A DNA stretch of 64,000 nucleotides from Erythrobacteraceae bacterium Alg239-R51. Lineage in GTDB: Bacteria > Pseudomonadota > Alphaproteobacteria > Sphingomonadales > Sphingomonadaceae. How positions within the stretch are numbered: the stretch's first letter is position 1; each line of letters begins with the position of its first letter. The notes under the pieces were generated by a model. It was not told the origin of the DNA. It did no database searches and saw only the letters and a program-made list of their open reading frames with translations. Where the stretch lies: NCBI GenBank assembly GCA_947331495.1, contig CAMZOI010000003.1:1-64000 (forward strand), read 5' to 3'. Below, one piece after another: positions 32,524 to 39,894 of the stretch. The position numbers were made by a program, and so were the translations under genes.

Positions 32524-33321
32524 TTACCTTCCTGTGGGGACGACGACATAGACGGCAGTCGCCTGCCCACTCGCGAGGTCACGGTTTGAAATGCTGACGG
32601 CGATCGCACCGTCGCCGGCGATGAGCTCTTCCTGCAGCGTCATGGGAGCGGCTCCGGTGTTCTCGATCCGAAGAACCTTGCCCGTCATGGTCGGGCTGCG
32701 ATATTCGCTGACCAGCTGGACCTTGATGTCGCCGACGTTCACCGGCGCGCGAGCGGCGTCGCTGATTTCGAAGCCCGTCACGGGACGCTGTTCGAACATC
32801 GCCCGAACGAGGCCCACCGCACGATCGGCGAGCGAAGCAGCTTGCAGCGTTTCGGCCTGCGGCTGCGGATGCTCGATATCCGCGTTGGCCACGAAGACCT
32901 GCAACGCGCCGTCACCCGACACCTGACAGTCGAACTTGTAGACGTATCCCTTCTGCGTTGTGCCGAAGAAGGAAATGTTCGGCTTGGTGTAGCCTCCCGG
33001 CACCGACAGATAGATGTCGCCGCGCGTGGGTTCGTGGACAATCGAGAAGTCCTCTGCCTCGATACCGCTCTGGACGCGCGACACGGCGACGAACTGATCG
33101 TCCTTGAGCGCGATCCGGGTAAGGTCTGATTTCGACGCCTGACAACGTACCTCGCCGTTGTCGACGGCGAGAATGTGTTCCTGCGCGAGTGCGGGCGCAG
33201 CCGACATGACGAACGCGCCTGCGATAAGCGCCGCGCCGCTCAAGCGCGTAAGGTAGCAGTCGAGGCGCGAGGCCAACAGCCCGCCGGAGACGATCATGAG
33301 CGAAGAAATGACGGGGTTCAT
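32524..33321 (-). CDS. traK: TraK, VirB9-like outer-membrane core protein
   Basis: A 265-residue secretin-like periplasmic protein. An unusually long leader of ~46 residues ends in ALIAGAFVMSAAPALAQ. Then come HILAVDNGEVRCQASKSDLTRI, FVANADIEHP and a C-terminal beta domain with IENTGAAPMTLQEELI and VSISNRDLASGQATAVYVV. TraK associates with the lipoprotein TraV and with TraB. It overlaps traE by 4 bp. An alternative internal start is possible given the long leader, since 29 residues precede the hydrophobic core. Confidence 0.9.
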   Translation of the reverse strand: MNPVISSLMIVSGGLLASRLDCYLTRLSGAALIAGAFVMSAAPALAQEHILAVDNGEVRCQASKSDLTRIALKDDQFVAVSRVQSGIEAEDFSIVHEPTRGDIYLSVPGGYTKPNISFFGTTQKGYVYKFDCQVSGDGALQVFVANADIEHPQPQAETLQAASLADRAVGLVRAMFEQRPVTGFEISDAARAPVNVGDIKVQLVSEYRSPTMTGKVLRIENTGAAPMTLQEELIAGDGAIAVSISNRDLASGQATAVYVVVPTGR

Positions 33322-33881
33322 TCTTCCTCTCCTTCTTTCACGACGACGCCGAAGCCCTTCAGGCGGAGCGAGACGCCGGTATATTTCCAGTGGAACTCGA
33401 AGACCTTGTGTTCGCGGCGGACGTCGCGCGAACCGACGATCGTATGGAGGACGCCGCCGACCTGGCTCGTGAGTTCGTCGGGGTTGGTCCTGATCCAGTC
33501 GATGGTAACGAACTGCGTGACCTGCGAGCCTTCCTGCTCGGCCATGATCTCCATCAGCTTGGCTTTGAGCGCGCCGCGCGATTCCGGCGCGGCGATCGCG
33601 ACGATCCCGTCGAGCCAGTACTGGAGGGTTTCAGGCGAGCGATTGAGCGCGAGCTGCGCGGTGTCGCGCGTTACCGCCTCGAGATACTCGGGCGTGACCG
33701 ACGAGGAGCTTAGCGTCATTTCGCTAGGGAGGATCGGCTGAAGGACGACCTCCCGATCGCGCGTCGAGGCGGCCGTGAACATCACAACCACAAGGATGCC
33801 GAGAACGATACAGATGAGCGCGAGGAGATTGCGCTGTTTCAGCGTCCGTTGCGACGCCTCGTGAGCAAGAGAGAGTTCCAT
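33318..33881 (-). CDS. traE: TraE, inner-membrane pilus assembly protein
   Basis: A 187-residue protein with a short cytoplasmic start (MELSLAHEASQRTLKQRNLL), one membrane helix (LICIVLGILVVVMFTAA) and a VirB5/VirB8-like periplasmic region. Landmarks of the TraE family are VVLQPILPSEMTLSSSSVTPEYL, WLDGIVAIAAPES and KVFEFHWKYTGVSLRL. It fits the ~188-residue length of F TraE. It starts one base after traL ends and overlaps traK by 4 bp. Confidence 0.92.
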   Translation of the reverse strand: MELSLAHEASQRTLKQRNLLALICIVLGILVVVMFTAASTRDREVVLQPILPSEMTLSSSSVTPEYLEAVTRDTAQLALNRSPETLQYWLDGIVAIAAPESRGALKAKLMEIMAEQEGSQVTQFVTIDWIRTNPDELTSQVGGVLHTIVGSRDVRREHKVFEFHWKYTGVSLRLKGFGVVVKEGEEE

Positions 33882-33882
33882 T

Positions 33883-34167
33883 TCAGCCCGCCATCACACG
33901 AAGATGAGAAGGCGGAGCGACCTTCAGACCAAAGAACCCACCCGGCAGATGCCAATAGGCAAAATGCAGGACCCAATACATCGAACGCCCGGCTTTTAAT
34001 TTGCGATAGAAAAACCATGCAGCGACGCTGAAGAAAAGTCCGATAACGATGTGCTGCGCTAGAATTCCCCATCCGAATGGAATCAACATTATGAGGAATT
34101 CATCAAGCGTCCAGAACCCGATCAACTCGGGATCGTCGAGGTGTCTTGGGATTGAATACTGGTCCAA
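33883..34167 (-). CDS. traL: TraL, inner-membrane pilus assembly protein
   Basis: A 94-residue membrane protein reading from TTG 34165-34167, with GGAG seven bases upstream. This gives a size close to the 91 residues of F TraL; the longer frame to 34212 also begins with TTG and lacks a ribosome site. The N-terminus IPRHLDDPELIGFWTLDEF is highly typical of TraL, followed by two helices (FLIMLIPFGWGILAQHIVIGLFFSVAAWFFY) and YWHLPGGFFGLK. TraL is VirB3-like and supports pilin insertion or assembly. Confidence 0.9.
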   Translation of the reverse strand: MDQYSIPRHLDDPELIGFWTLDEFLIMLIPFGWGILAQHIVIGLFFSVAAWFFYRKLKAGRSMYWVLHFAYWHLPGGFFGLKVAPPSHLRVMAG

Positions 34168-34252
34168 AGGTCGTCTCCGCCAATTTGGGGGCGGCTGCGT
34201 ATCGCGAGGCAATCAGCAGGCCGCATCCCGTGGTGAGAGTCCGATCGAAAAA

Positions 34253-34570
34253 TCAGACCGTACCGGTAATCGTCGAGGTGACGATCGGCACGCCCGTGCC
34301 GGCACCGACGCCCACACCAACCGGGATCGCGACCTGGCCAAGCGAAAAGCGACCGGAGGCAAGCGCCACGATGCCGCCGGCAAGCGACAGGACGGTGATG
34401 ATCTTACCGCCCGAGCCTTCGAGGAAATTGGTGAACTGCGTCAGCGCGGTATCGAACGTGGAGTCGGTACCGGCCATCGCGGCGTCGATTCCGAATACGC
34501 TCATCCCGGCTACTGCAGCCAAAGCGACGGCAAGGTTCGCGCCGCCCTTCTTGAGGTCGAGTGCTTTCAT
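34253..34570 (-). CDS. traA: TraA-type conjugative pilin precursor
   Basis: A 105-residue prepilin. The leader MKALDLKKGGANLAVALAAV... with AAMA before GTDSTFD predicts cleavage after residue ~33, leaving a ~72-residue pilin. Two hydrophobic segments follow (IITVLSLAGGIVALASG and VAIPVGVGVGAGTGVPIV) with the basic turn between them (GRFS), as in F pilin. It is the first gene of the tra operon. The SD (AAGGG, 34578-34582) is part of a long hairpin, so synthesis may be controlled at translation. The gap to traL is 85 bp. Confidence 0.88.
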   Translation of the reverse strand: MKALDLKKGGANLAVALAAVAGMSVFGIDAAMAGTDSTFDTALTQFTNFLEGSGGKIITVLSLAGGIVALASGRFSLGQVAIPVGVGVGAGTGVPIVTSTITGTV

Positions 34571-34577
34571 TGTCTTT

Positions 34578-34622
34578 CCCTTCTGGTTTGACGAATGGCG
34601 CGATGCGCCAAGGCCAGAAGGG
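34578..34622 (-). promoter_or_regulatory. traA leader hairpin covering the ribosome site
   Basis: In the mRNA, CCCTTCTGG (34622-34614) pairs perfectly over 9 bp with CCAGAAGGG (34586-34578). The latter contains the Shine-Dalgarno of traA, seven bases before its ATG. Inside the loop GGCGC-ATC-GCGCC (34609-34597) makes a second stem. The structure could hide the ribosome site or shield the 5' end; it could also be a processing site. Confidence 0.6.
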
Positions 34623-34924
34623 GAGATCGGGAACCATTTCTCAACTATTGCGTGGGTATCTTTAGCTTTACCCGACTTCGAATCACCGTTTGCATGGCCA
34701 CTCGGCATCGAAATTCGTCCCGGCCGGGTGCAAAAACGAAGCCATTTGGCTACGCCAGTGTGCCTGCCTGGCAAGAAATCGGACCCACGATGGCCCGAAT
34801 ACAGAGCCAGCTGGCCTGTATGCAGCGCCACCTCCCCCATCTAAACAAAAAATCTGATTCTCTGACCTTTCGAGCCGCTGACAGGGCGCGCCCGCACAAA
34901 GATTTGAGGGGGCGAGGAGGTTCT

Positions 34925-35272
34925 ATGTCAGACGACAGCGAGGTTGTGCATGAGTTGCTGATGGGCGAGCAGCCCTTCGCGATAATCGCGGACGCGATCC
35001 GAATCCTCACGGTTGAAAGGTTGAAGTTTCAGCGCCTGAAAGACGTTATTATTGAGGCCATTAACTCCCGCCCGAAACCTACCAAGGAACAGCTCAAGCT
35101 TTTCGCGGGGCAGCTCCCGCTGGACGGCCGAGTGCGGATCTATCTTCGCCTTTCGCGCCCACTCAACGCCAGATTGGACGAGATAAAGACTGATTTGAGT
35201 GAGCGTCTCGGTCGCCCATGCGGTGTCCGGGAGACGGTTGTTTTCTGCGCGCTCGTCATTTCTCAACGATAA
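34925..35272 (+). CDS. Hypothetical protein, 115 aa, opposite traA
   Basis: ATG 34925 follows GAGGAGG by about 3-6 bases; the open frame extends back to 34595 without a better start. The protein (MSDDSEVVHELLMGEQPFAIIADAIRIL...) is soluble and helical, with a basic centre (KDVIIEAINSRPKPTKEQLKLF) and a C-terminal segment (YLRLSRPLNARLDEIKTDLSERLG) that could bind DNA like a ribbon-helix-helix or relaxosome accessory protein. It is not recognised. Its position divergent from the tra operon, just upstream of traA, is where regulators (TraJ/TraY-like) or oriT-linked genes lie, hence such a role is a guess. Confidence 0.65.
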   Translation: MSDDSEVVHELLMGEQPFAIIADAIRILTVERLKFQRLKDVIIEAINSRPKPTKEQLKLFAGQLPLDGRVRIYLRLSRPLNARLDEIKTDLSERLGRPCGVRETVVFCALVISQR

Positions 35273-35344
35273 AGTTTAACTTGCCAAACATCGCTACCCT
35301 CTTCCAAGGTATGCGTATGCATAGGGCGGGGCATCGGAGGAACT

Positions 35345-35836
35345 ATGTCCGAGGGGTCACAGCGAGCTGAGATAAAAAGCTGCAGTCAGCTTCAGGAGGA
35401 ATATTCGGTCCTCATCAGAGATCAGATGCAGAAGCGCGGCGTGAGCGTGCGGAAGCTGGTCAACGAAGGGGTTATCCGACGTAGCCATCGCAACCGTTTC
35501 TTCGAACGCATTGCCGAAGGATCGCTTCCGATCGCTGAGTTCCATGCCGTGTCTGCACGACTCGAAATCGATCCGATCCGCGCTGCGATCACAGTTCAGT
35601 GTTTCTCGGACCCAGCTTCCTATGAAGATCCGTGCTGCGAGACCTCGGCTCTCGTTGCGATCGCGATGGCCACCCATCTGCCAGGCGAGCTCGCTGCCTG
35701 TGAAGGCACCTTCGAGACCATTCGCGACGAACTCTGCAACGGAATTGCAAAAAACACGTCTTCCGCAATCGCCAAATACCACCGCAAGCTCGAAGACCGA
35801 CGCAACGGTGGAGACTTCGATTTCGCCTACGGTTGA
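35345..35836 (+). CDS. Hypothetical protein with HTH-like N-terminus, 163 aa
   Basis: A 163-residue soluble protein preceded by GGAGGAACT (SD about five bases before the ATG). Residues ~15-70 (LQEEYSVLIRDQMQKRGVSVRKLVNEG then SHRNRFFERIAEGSLPIAEFHAVSARLEID) resemble a lambda-repressor-like helix-turn-helix, and the C-terminal half is helical with several cysteines (CCETSA, ACEGTF, ELCNG). A regulator of the nearby tra operon or of conjugation genes is plausible; the family is not recognised. Confidence 0.65.
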   Translation: MSEGSQRAEIKSCSQLQEEYSVLIRDQMQKRGVSVRKLVNEGVIRRSHRNRFFERIAEGSLPIAEFHAVSARLEIDPIRAAITVQCFSDPASYEDPCCETSALVAIAMATHLPGELAACEGTFETIRDELCNGIAKNTSSAIAKYHRKLEDRRNGGDFDFAYG

Positions 35837-35962
35837 GCGTTGCTCGGACTACCTGGCTGGTCTCTGCTGGCCATCCGGCGCCCCAGATGTCGCAACATAG
35901 CGCTCTCATTGCCGAACAGCGATCTGGCGCAGAATGAAATACGGAAAGCAGCGGAGGTCTAA

Positions 35963-36118
35963 ATGAAAGCCCTCGTCGTCAATCAAGCGAAAAGCGGCGA
36001 TGTCAATTTCAAGCATACGCGGTTCGGACGGAACGAGGCGATGTTCGGTGAGCTGGATCGGACGGCTTCGGGCTCGGTCACCATATGCAAGAGGCACGCT
36101 GGTAGCCAGGAGCCATGA
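35963..36118 (+). CDS. Small hypothetical protein, 51 aa
   Basis: Too short for the six-frame list. ATG 35963 stands five bases after GGAGG and opens 51 codons (MKALVVNQAKSGDVNFKHT...), ending ...HAGSQEP. Its TGA overlaps the ATG of the next gene by 4 bp (ATGA), which supports a coupled pair. No signal or membrane helix. Function unknown; because the next gene encodes a membrane protein, it may be only a translational leader for it. Confidence 0.55.
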   Translation: MKALVVNQAKSGDVNFKHTRFGRNEAMFGELDRTASGSVTICKRHAGSQEP

Positions 36119-36390
36119 AGCAAGAAGCTCTTATCGCCTGGACGTCGCTCTACATTGCCGTCGGTATCATGACGCTGATGTGCGCTGTCCTCGCCGTTCT
36201 GGTAACCGCACACGATTGGCGCACCGGAAGGTGGCGTCCCGCCCTCGCCACCCGTCTCGACAAGACGCTGCTTCTGCCAAAGATCTGGCTTCGCTGGCAG
36301 ATCAACTATCTCAAAGGCGCACCGGTCATCGTCGCGGTAGCTTTGTATTACGCCTGGAGCGTGGGGTTCTCAGTCTTCTGGGATCTTTGA
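36115..36390 (+). CDS. Small two-helix membrane protein, hypothetical
   Basis: A 91-residue protein: N-terminal helix ([21 protein letters not shown]), a basic cytoplasmic stretch ([18 protein letters not shown]) and a C-terminal amphipathic-to-hydrophobic segment ([21 protein letters not shown]). It is translationally coupled to the preceding 51-codon frame. Its end overlaps the tail-to-tail lytic transglycosylase gene by 21 bp. Entry-exclusion or immunity proteins of conjugative plasmids often look like this, but nothing specific identifies it. Confidence 0.6.
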   Translation: MKQEALIAWTSLYIAVGIMTLMCAVLAVLVTAHDWRTGRWRPALATRLDKTLLLPKIWLRWQINYLKGAPVIVAVALYYAWSVGFSVFWDL

Positions 36391-37245
36391 CGGCCGAGCG
36401 AAGGAAACCAGCTTTGTCCTCCTGAACGGGTTGGCAGCGAGTAACGGCGGAGACCGCACTATGGGCGCCGCGCCGCCATCGAGCGTCGACATGATCGCTC
36501 GTACATAGTTGCGGGTCTCCCGGAAAGGCGGGATCCCGTCGTACTGCTCAATGCGGCCCGGACCAGCGTTATAAGCCGCCAGCGCAAGTTCCCACGAACC
36601 AAACCGATCGAGCTGCTCGCGCAGATAACGCGCGCCACCAGTTAGATTCTCACGCACGTCCCACGGGTTGCCGACCTTCAGATGACGCGCGGTTCCCGGC
36701 ATGAGTTGCGTGAGTCCCATCGCCCCTGCATGACTTCGTGCGTGTGGACGATACCGGCTCTCTTGCGCAACCAATGCATCGAAAAGCCTTACAGGAACAC
36801 CGGCTTCGCAGGCTGCTGTAAGGATATTATGGAAGTAGAGGCGCCGGCGCGATTGGGCATCCGCGCTGATGCCATGACGAGGAAAGTATCCTGTCGTGAG
36901 GCAATCCGGATCGGGAAAGTATGCTCTGCGGCGATAGACGCTATATTCGAATTTCGGGCGCCCTCCCCTCATCCAATCCGGCACGAAGGTCGCTGCCGGA
37001 ACAACGTCGTAAGAAAGGTCGGCCTCGGGCTCCATAGTCCCGTTAAAATTTGCGAAATCGGCCTCGAGTGCCCCAGTTGGTGACGGCAGAGCCTTGGAAT
37101 CGTCCAAAGGCGAAGCCGTCGATGGAACACCCGGTGTGAGCATTAGAAACGCGGACGAGCGCTCTGGCGAGAATGTTTGCAGTTGCGCTTGCTGCGCGGA
37201 TGCAGGGACAGACAGGAAGAGGATTGCAAGCAGAAGATTTTTCAT
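36370..37245 (-). CDS. Lytic transglycosylase (VirB1-like, SLT family)
   Basis: A 291-residue exported enzyme. The signal peptide [18 protein letters not shown] is cut near residue 18. The C-terminal SLT domain (~145-260) has catalytic Glu162 ([15 protein letters not shown]), the GLTQLMP motif (177-183) and AYNAGPG (224-230). It opens the peptidoglycan locally so that the secretion apparatus can pass. ATG 37245 is chosen over ATG 37251 and 37263 because AAAGG is seven bases upstream. The start is preceded by a strong GNRA-loop hairpin. It lies outside the main tra operon but belongs with it functionally. Confidence 0.9.
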   Translation of the reverse strand: MKNLLLAILFLSVPASAQQAQLQTFSPERSSAFLMLTPGVPSTASPLDDSKALPSPTGALEADFANFNGTMEPEADLSYDVVPAATFVPDWMRGGRPKFEYSVYRRRAYFPDPDCLTTGYFPRHGISADAQSRRRLYFHNILTAACEAGVPVRLFDALVAQESRYRPHARSHAGAMGLTQLMPGTARHLKVGNPWDVRENLTGGARYLREQLDRFGSWELALAAYNAGPGRIEQYDGIPPFRETRNYVRAIMSTLDGGAAPIVRSPPLLAANPFRRTKLVSFARPSKIPED

Positions 37246-37267
37246 AACCATACCTTTCGGCATGGTT
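37246..37267 (-). promoter_or_regulatory. GAAA-loop hairpin in the transglycosylase leader
   Basis: The mRNA reads AACCATGCC-GAAA-GGTATGGTT: nine base pairs (one G-U) closed by a GNRA-type GAAA loop, ending immediately before the start codon. The SD AAAGG spans the loop and 3' arm. A related hairpin with a compensated pair precedes the GTG at 52628. Confidence 0.65.
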
Positions 37268-37370
37268 TTTCTATCGCTTCGCTCTTCTAGATGCGCCCAG
37301 ACTGATAGGCAATACTCCGCAATCTGTCCCCCGTCAGCGCCCATGGCACAAAATCGGGGTTGTAAGTTAA

Positions 37371-37427
37371 GGAGTGTTTGGGCTTCGTCGTAGTGACGAA
37401 GGAACGAAGATGAAGCCCAAACACTCC
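37371..37427 (+). repeat. 16-bp perfect inverted repeat at the IS left end
   Basis: GGAGTGTTTGGGCTTC (37371-37386) and GAAGCCCAAACACTCC (37412-37427) are exact complements with 25 bp between. The right arm overlaps codons 1-6 of orfA. RNA read through from outside would fold over the orfA start, a known way to silence transposase. Confidence 0.7.
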
Positions 37428-37796
37428 AAGTCGAATTCGGCAGCCAAACCCAGCGCGGAGGCGGTCGTCAGAGACATCAAGCGGCGTACCCGGCGGCATT
37501 TCTCGGCAGAGGACAAGATCCGTATCGTTCTTGAAGGCCTGCGTGGCGATGACAGCATTGCCGAGCTGTGCCGCAAGGAGGGGATCGCTCAGAACCTCTA
37601 CTACACTTGGTCCAAGGAATTCATGGAGGCTGGCAAGCGCCGGCTCGCCGGCGATACCGCACGGGCCGCGACCAGCACCGAGGTGCAGGATTTGCGCCGC
37701 GAAGCACGCGACCTGAAGGAGTGCGTCGCAGATCTCACGCTCGAGAACCGGCTGCTTAAAAAAAGCATCAGCGGGCTTGGGGGCGACGAGGCATGA
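37410..37796 (+). CDS. IS3-family transposase OrfA
   Basis: A 128-residue OrfA starting at ATG 37410. The helix-turn-helix ([23 protein letters not shown], then [22 protein letters not shown]) binds the IS ends, and a leucine-zipper-like tail ([25 protein letters not shown]) supports dimerisation. The run of seven A (37758-37764, A-AAA-AAG) inside the Leu-Lys-Lys codons is the classic -1 frameshift site, and the orfB frame is open from there, so OrfAB fusion is possible. The stop overlaps orfB's ATG by 4 bp. Confidence 0.88.
   Translation: MKPKHSKSNSAAKPSAEAVVRDIKRRTRRHFSAEDKIRIVLEGLRGDDSIAELCRKEGIAQNLYYTWSKEFMEAGKRRLAGDTARAATSTEVQDLRREARDLKECVADLTLENRLLKKSISGLGGDEA
37758..37765 (+). promoter_or_regulatory. 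A7G slippery site for OrfAB frameshift
   Basis: Seven A residues followed by G give the A-AAA-AAG heptamer. In the -1 frame there is no stop between here and the orfB start at 37793, as expected for programmed -1 frameshifting in IS3 elements. Confidence 0.7.
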
Positions 37797-38773
37797 GATA
37801 TCCCGCATCCGAGAAGCTGGAGATTATCAGGCTGGTCGAGCAATCGCATCTGCCAGCCAAGCGCACGTTGGACCAACTCGGCATTCCCCGCCGAACATTC
37901 TACCGCTGGTATGATCGCTTCCTCGAAGGCGGTCCGGAAGCGCTGGAGGACCGTCCCTCGACGCCGGACCGTGTGTGGAACCGGATCGAGGGCCGCATCC
38001 AGCGCCAGATCGTCGAGATGGCGCTGGAGCACAGCGACCTCTCGCCGCGCGAACTGGCGGTGCGCTTCACTGACGAGAGGCGCTACTTCGTGTCGGAAGC
38101 CAGCGTTTACAGGCTGCTAAAGGCCCATGATCTCATTACCAGCCCAGCCTATACGGTCATCAAGGCGGCGGACGAGTTCCGCGACAAGACCAGTCGTCCG
38201 AACGAGATGTGGCAGACGGACTTCACCTACTTCAAGATCATCGGGTGGGGATGGATGTACCTCTCGACCGTGCTGGACGACTTCTCGCGATACATCATCG
38301 CGTGGAAGCTGTGTTCGACCATGTGCGCCAGCGATGTCACCGATACGCTCGACCTCGCGCTGGAGGCGTCAGGCTGCGACCATGCCACCGTGCTGCACAA
38401 GCCCCGGCTGCTGTCGGACAATGGGCCGAGCTACATCGCGAACGAGCTGGCCGATTATCTGGACACCAAGGACATGGCCCATGTCCGCGGCGCACCGTTC
38501 CATCCCCAGACCCAGGGCAAGATCGAGCGCTGGCACCAGACGCTGAAGAACCGCGTGCTACTGGAAAACTATTTCCTGCCCGGCGATCTCGAATGCCAGA
38601 TCGAGGCCTTCATCGAACACTACAACCACCAGCGCTACCACGAGAGCCTGGATAATGTGACGCCTGCAGATGCCTACTTCGGCAGGGCTTCTGCCATTCT
38701 GGAGCGGCGCCGAAGGATCAAACGAAAGACCATCGCCCATCGGCGCTTGCAGCACCGCAAGATCGCCGCTTAA
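37793..38773 (+). CDS. IS3-family transposase OrfB (DDE)
   Basis: A 326-residue rve-type integrase/transposase. The catalytic triad is Asp143 (WQTDFTYF), Asp209 (LSDNGPSY) and Glu245 (QGKIERWH), with the 35-residue D-E spacing characteristic of IS3. An HTH_21-like segment lies in the N-terminal third (AVRFTDERRYFVSEASVYRLLKAH). The frame is intact, so the element may be active. The end lies 2 bp from the stop of the HNH gene on the other strand. Confidence 0.92.
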   Translation: MRYPASEKLEIIRLVEQSHLPAKRTLDQLGIPRRTFYRWYDRFLEGGPEALEDRPSTPDRVWNRIEGRIQRQIVEMALEHSDLSPRELAVRFTDERRYFVSEASVYRLLKAHDLITSPAYTVIKAADEFRDKTSRPNEMWQTDFTYFKIIGWGWMYLSTVLDDFSRYIIAWKLCSTMCASDVTDTLDLALEASGCDHATVLHKPRLLSDNGPSYIANELADYLDTKDMAHVRGAPFHPQTQGKIERWHQTLKNRVLLENYFLPGDLECQIEAFIEHYNHQRYHESLDNVTPADAYFGRASAILERRRRIKRKTIAHRRLQHRKIAA

Positions 38774-38775
38774 GA

Positions 38776-39606
38776 TCAACCCTCCAGACGAGGCCAACAC
38801 TCATCAAACGAGCGACCAGTTCTGTGCCAAATGTTCTGACGACGGACAACCTGCAGCACCTCGTTGCCGTACGCCATCGTGAAGAAGGCATAGGGCACGT
38901 TGTCGGTTCCCGCGCGGCGACGCATGAGCATGAGCACGATCAAGTCGTTCCGGACTGGGCCCGGTATGATGGTCCGGAACACCGGAAACTCCGCAACGAA
39001 GTTACGCGTGTGATCCTTGTCCCTGATCCAGCCATAAGTTCCGCGGAAGTTCGGAACTTCGACATCGGGAATGAGCGTCAGGCCGATCTTCACCAAGCCT
39101 TTAAGCGCCGCCACAGGCACGTAGGTGTCGCGGTGTAACTCGAACTTCAATCGCCTTTCGGACTCGTCCACCTCGAAGAACGGCTCGTCTTCATACTCGC
39201 TAAGTTGGAAGCCTGATCCGTCGCTTTCGACACGCCAGCCCTTATTCGGGCCAGGCTTTTTGATCGTCGGCACGCCGCTTCGGCCCCTGATGCGTGACAA
39301 GGTGCGCATGGGTTTGGTCCAGTTGCCGAGGTGGTTCTCGATACCTTCGCCGAAAAGGTGGTTGCAGGTGTCGCATTCGTAGTTGCTGAAGAGGCCCGTG
39401 TTGCCGAACGCGGCGGGGAGAGCGTGTGCTTCGTCCTTGAACGTCACCGCCGGTTCCTCCCGATCGCAAAACCGGCAGTGCCTCGGGTGATCCGGGGCGC
39501 CCAAGATTACCTTCACGCCGGGTTCGAGAAAGACAGGTTCTGCACCTGCGTAATGCGCATCGTAAAAGTCGGCCGCTTCGGTAACGGCAGCAGGGAGGTC
39601 AGTCAC
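38776..39606 (-). CDS. HNH endonuclease-like protein
   Basis: A 276-residue protein with a zinc-bound HNH motif near its start: CRFC (residues ~44-47), FKDEAHALPAAFGN, ECDTCNHLFG and IENHLG supply two CxxC pairs and the H...N...N residues. The C-terminal ~180 residues are unassigned beta-rich sequence and probably a specificity or sensor domain (FEVDESERRLKFEL..., VPNFRGTYGWIRDKDH). Small HNH proteins of this kind occur in defence islands. The last ~12 codons (FDECWPRLEG) overlap sequence similar to the IS end, so its natural C-terminus may have been replaced by the insertion. Confidence 0.75.
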   Translation of the reverse strand: MTDLPAAVTEAADFYDAHYAGAEPVFLEPGVKVILGAPDHPRHCRFCDREEPAVTFKDEAHALPAAFGNTGLFSNYECDTCNHLFGEGIENHLGNWTKPMRTLSRIRGRSGVPTIKKPGPNKGWRVESDGSGFQLSEYEDEPFFEVDESERRLKFELHRDTYVPVAALKGLVKIGLTLIPDVEVPNFRGTYGWIRDKDHTRNFVAEFPVFRTIIPGPVRNDLIVLMLMRRRAGTDNVPYAFFTMAYGNEVLQVVRRQNIWHRTGRSFDECWPRLEG

Positions 39607-39894
39607 TGAGAGATCCGATCAAGGTGCGCAGCTGATGGGCCGCTGGGAGGGGTGACTCATTTTGACTCACCGAAGCTACAACCGCAATTGGGCCGGTCGC
39701 GGACGGCCCGGTTGCGGGAGAGAACGCCGCGAAATCGGACGTTGCGGATCGCAATTTCTCAGATGGGCGGCCGCAGCTAGTTGGAATTAGGTTCCATTTG
39801 AGCGGCACGACCGTGCAAGCCTTGGTGTAGCCAATCAGCGAGAAGTTGCCTATCTGCAGAGCGTCGAACGCGTCGGGCAGCGGCCTTGTGACTT
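39607..39894. other. Intergenic stretch with no convincing gene
   Basis: About 290 bp between two minus-strand genes. It holds a direct repeat TGACTCA-N3-TGACTCA around 39653-39669 upstream of the HNH gene, perhaps a regulatory site. Open frames on both strands (e.g. 39599-39808) lack ribosome sites and sensible composition. Confidence 0.4.

Larger units (their letters stand above)
37368..38812 (+). mobile_element. IS3-family insertion sequence (ends approximate)
   Basis: Two overlapping frames (orfA, orfB) with a -1 slip site, DDE transposase and short imperfect terminal inverted repeats: GAGTGTTTGGGCTTCGTC near 37372-37389 against GACGAGGCCAACACTC near 38790-38806 (read in reverse). Exact ends and target duplication were not resolved. 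It separates the transfer region from the defence-like island. Confidence 0.75.
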
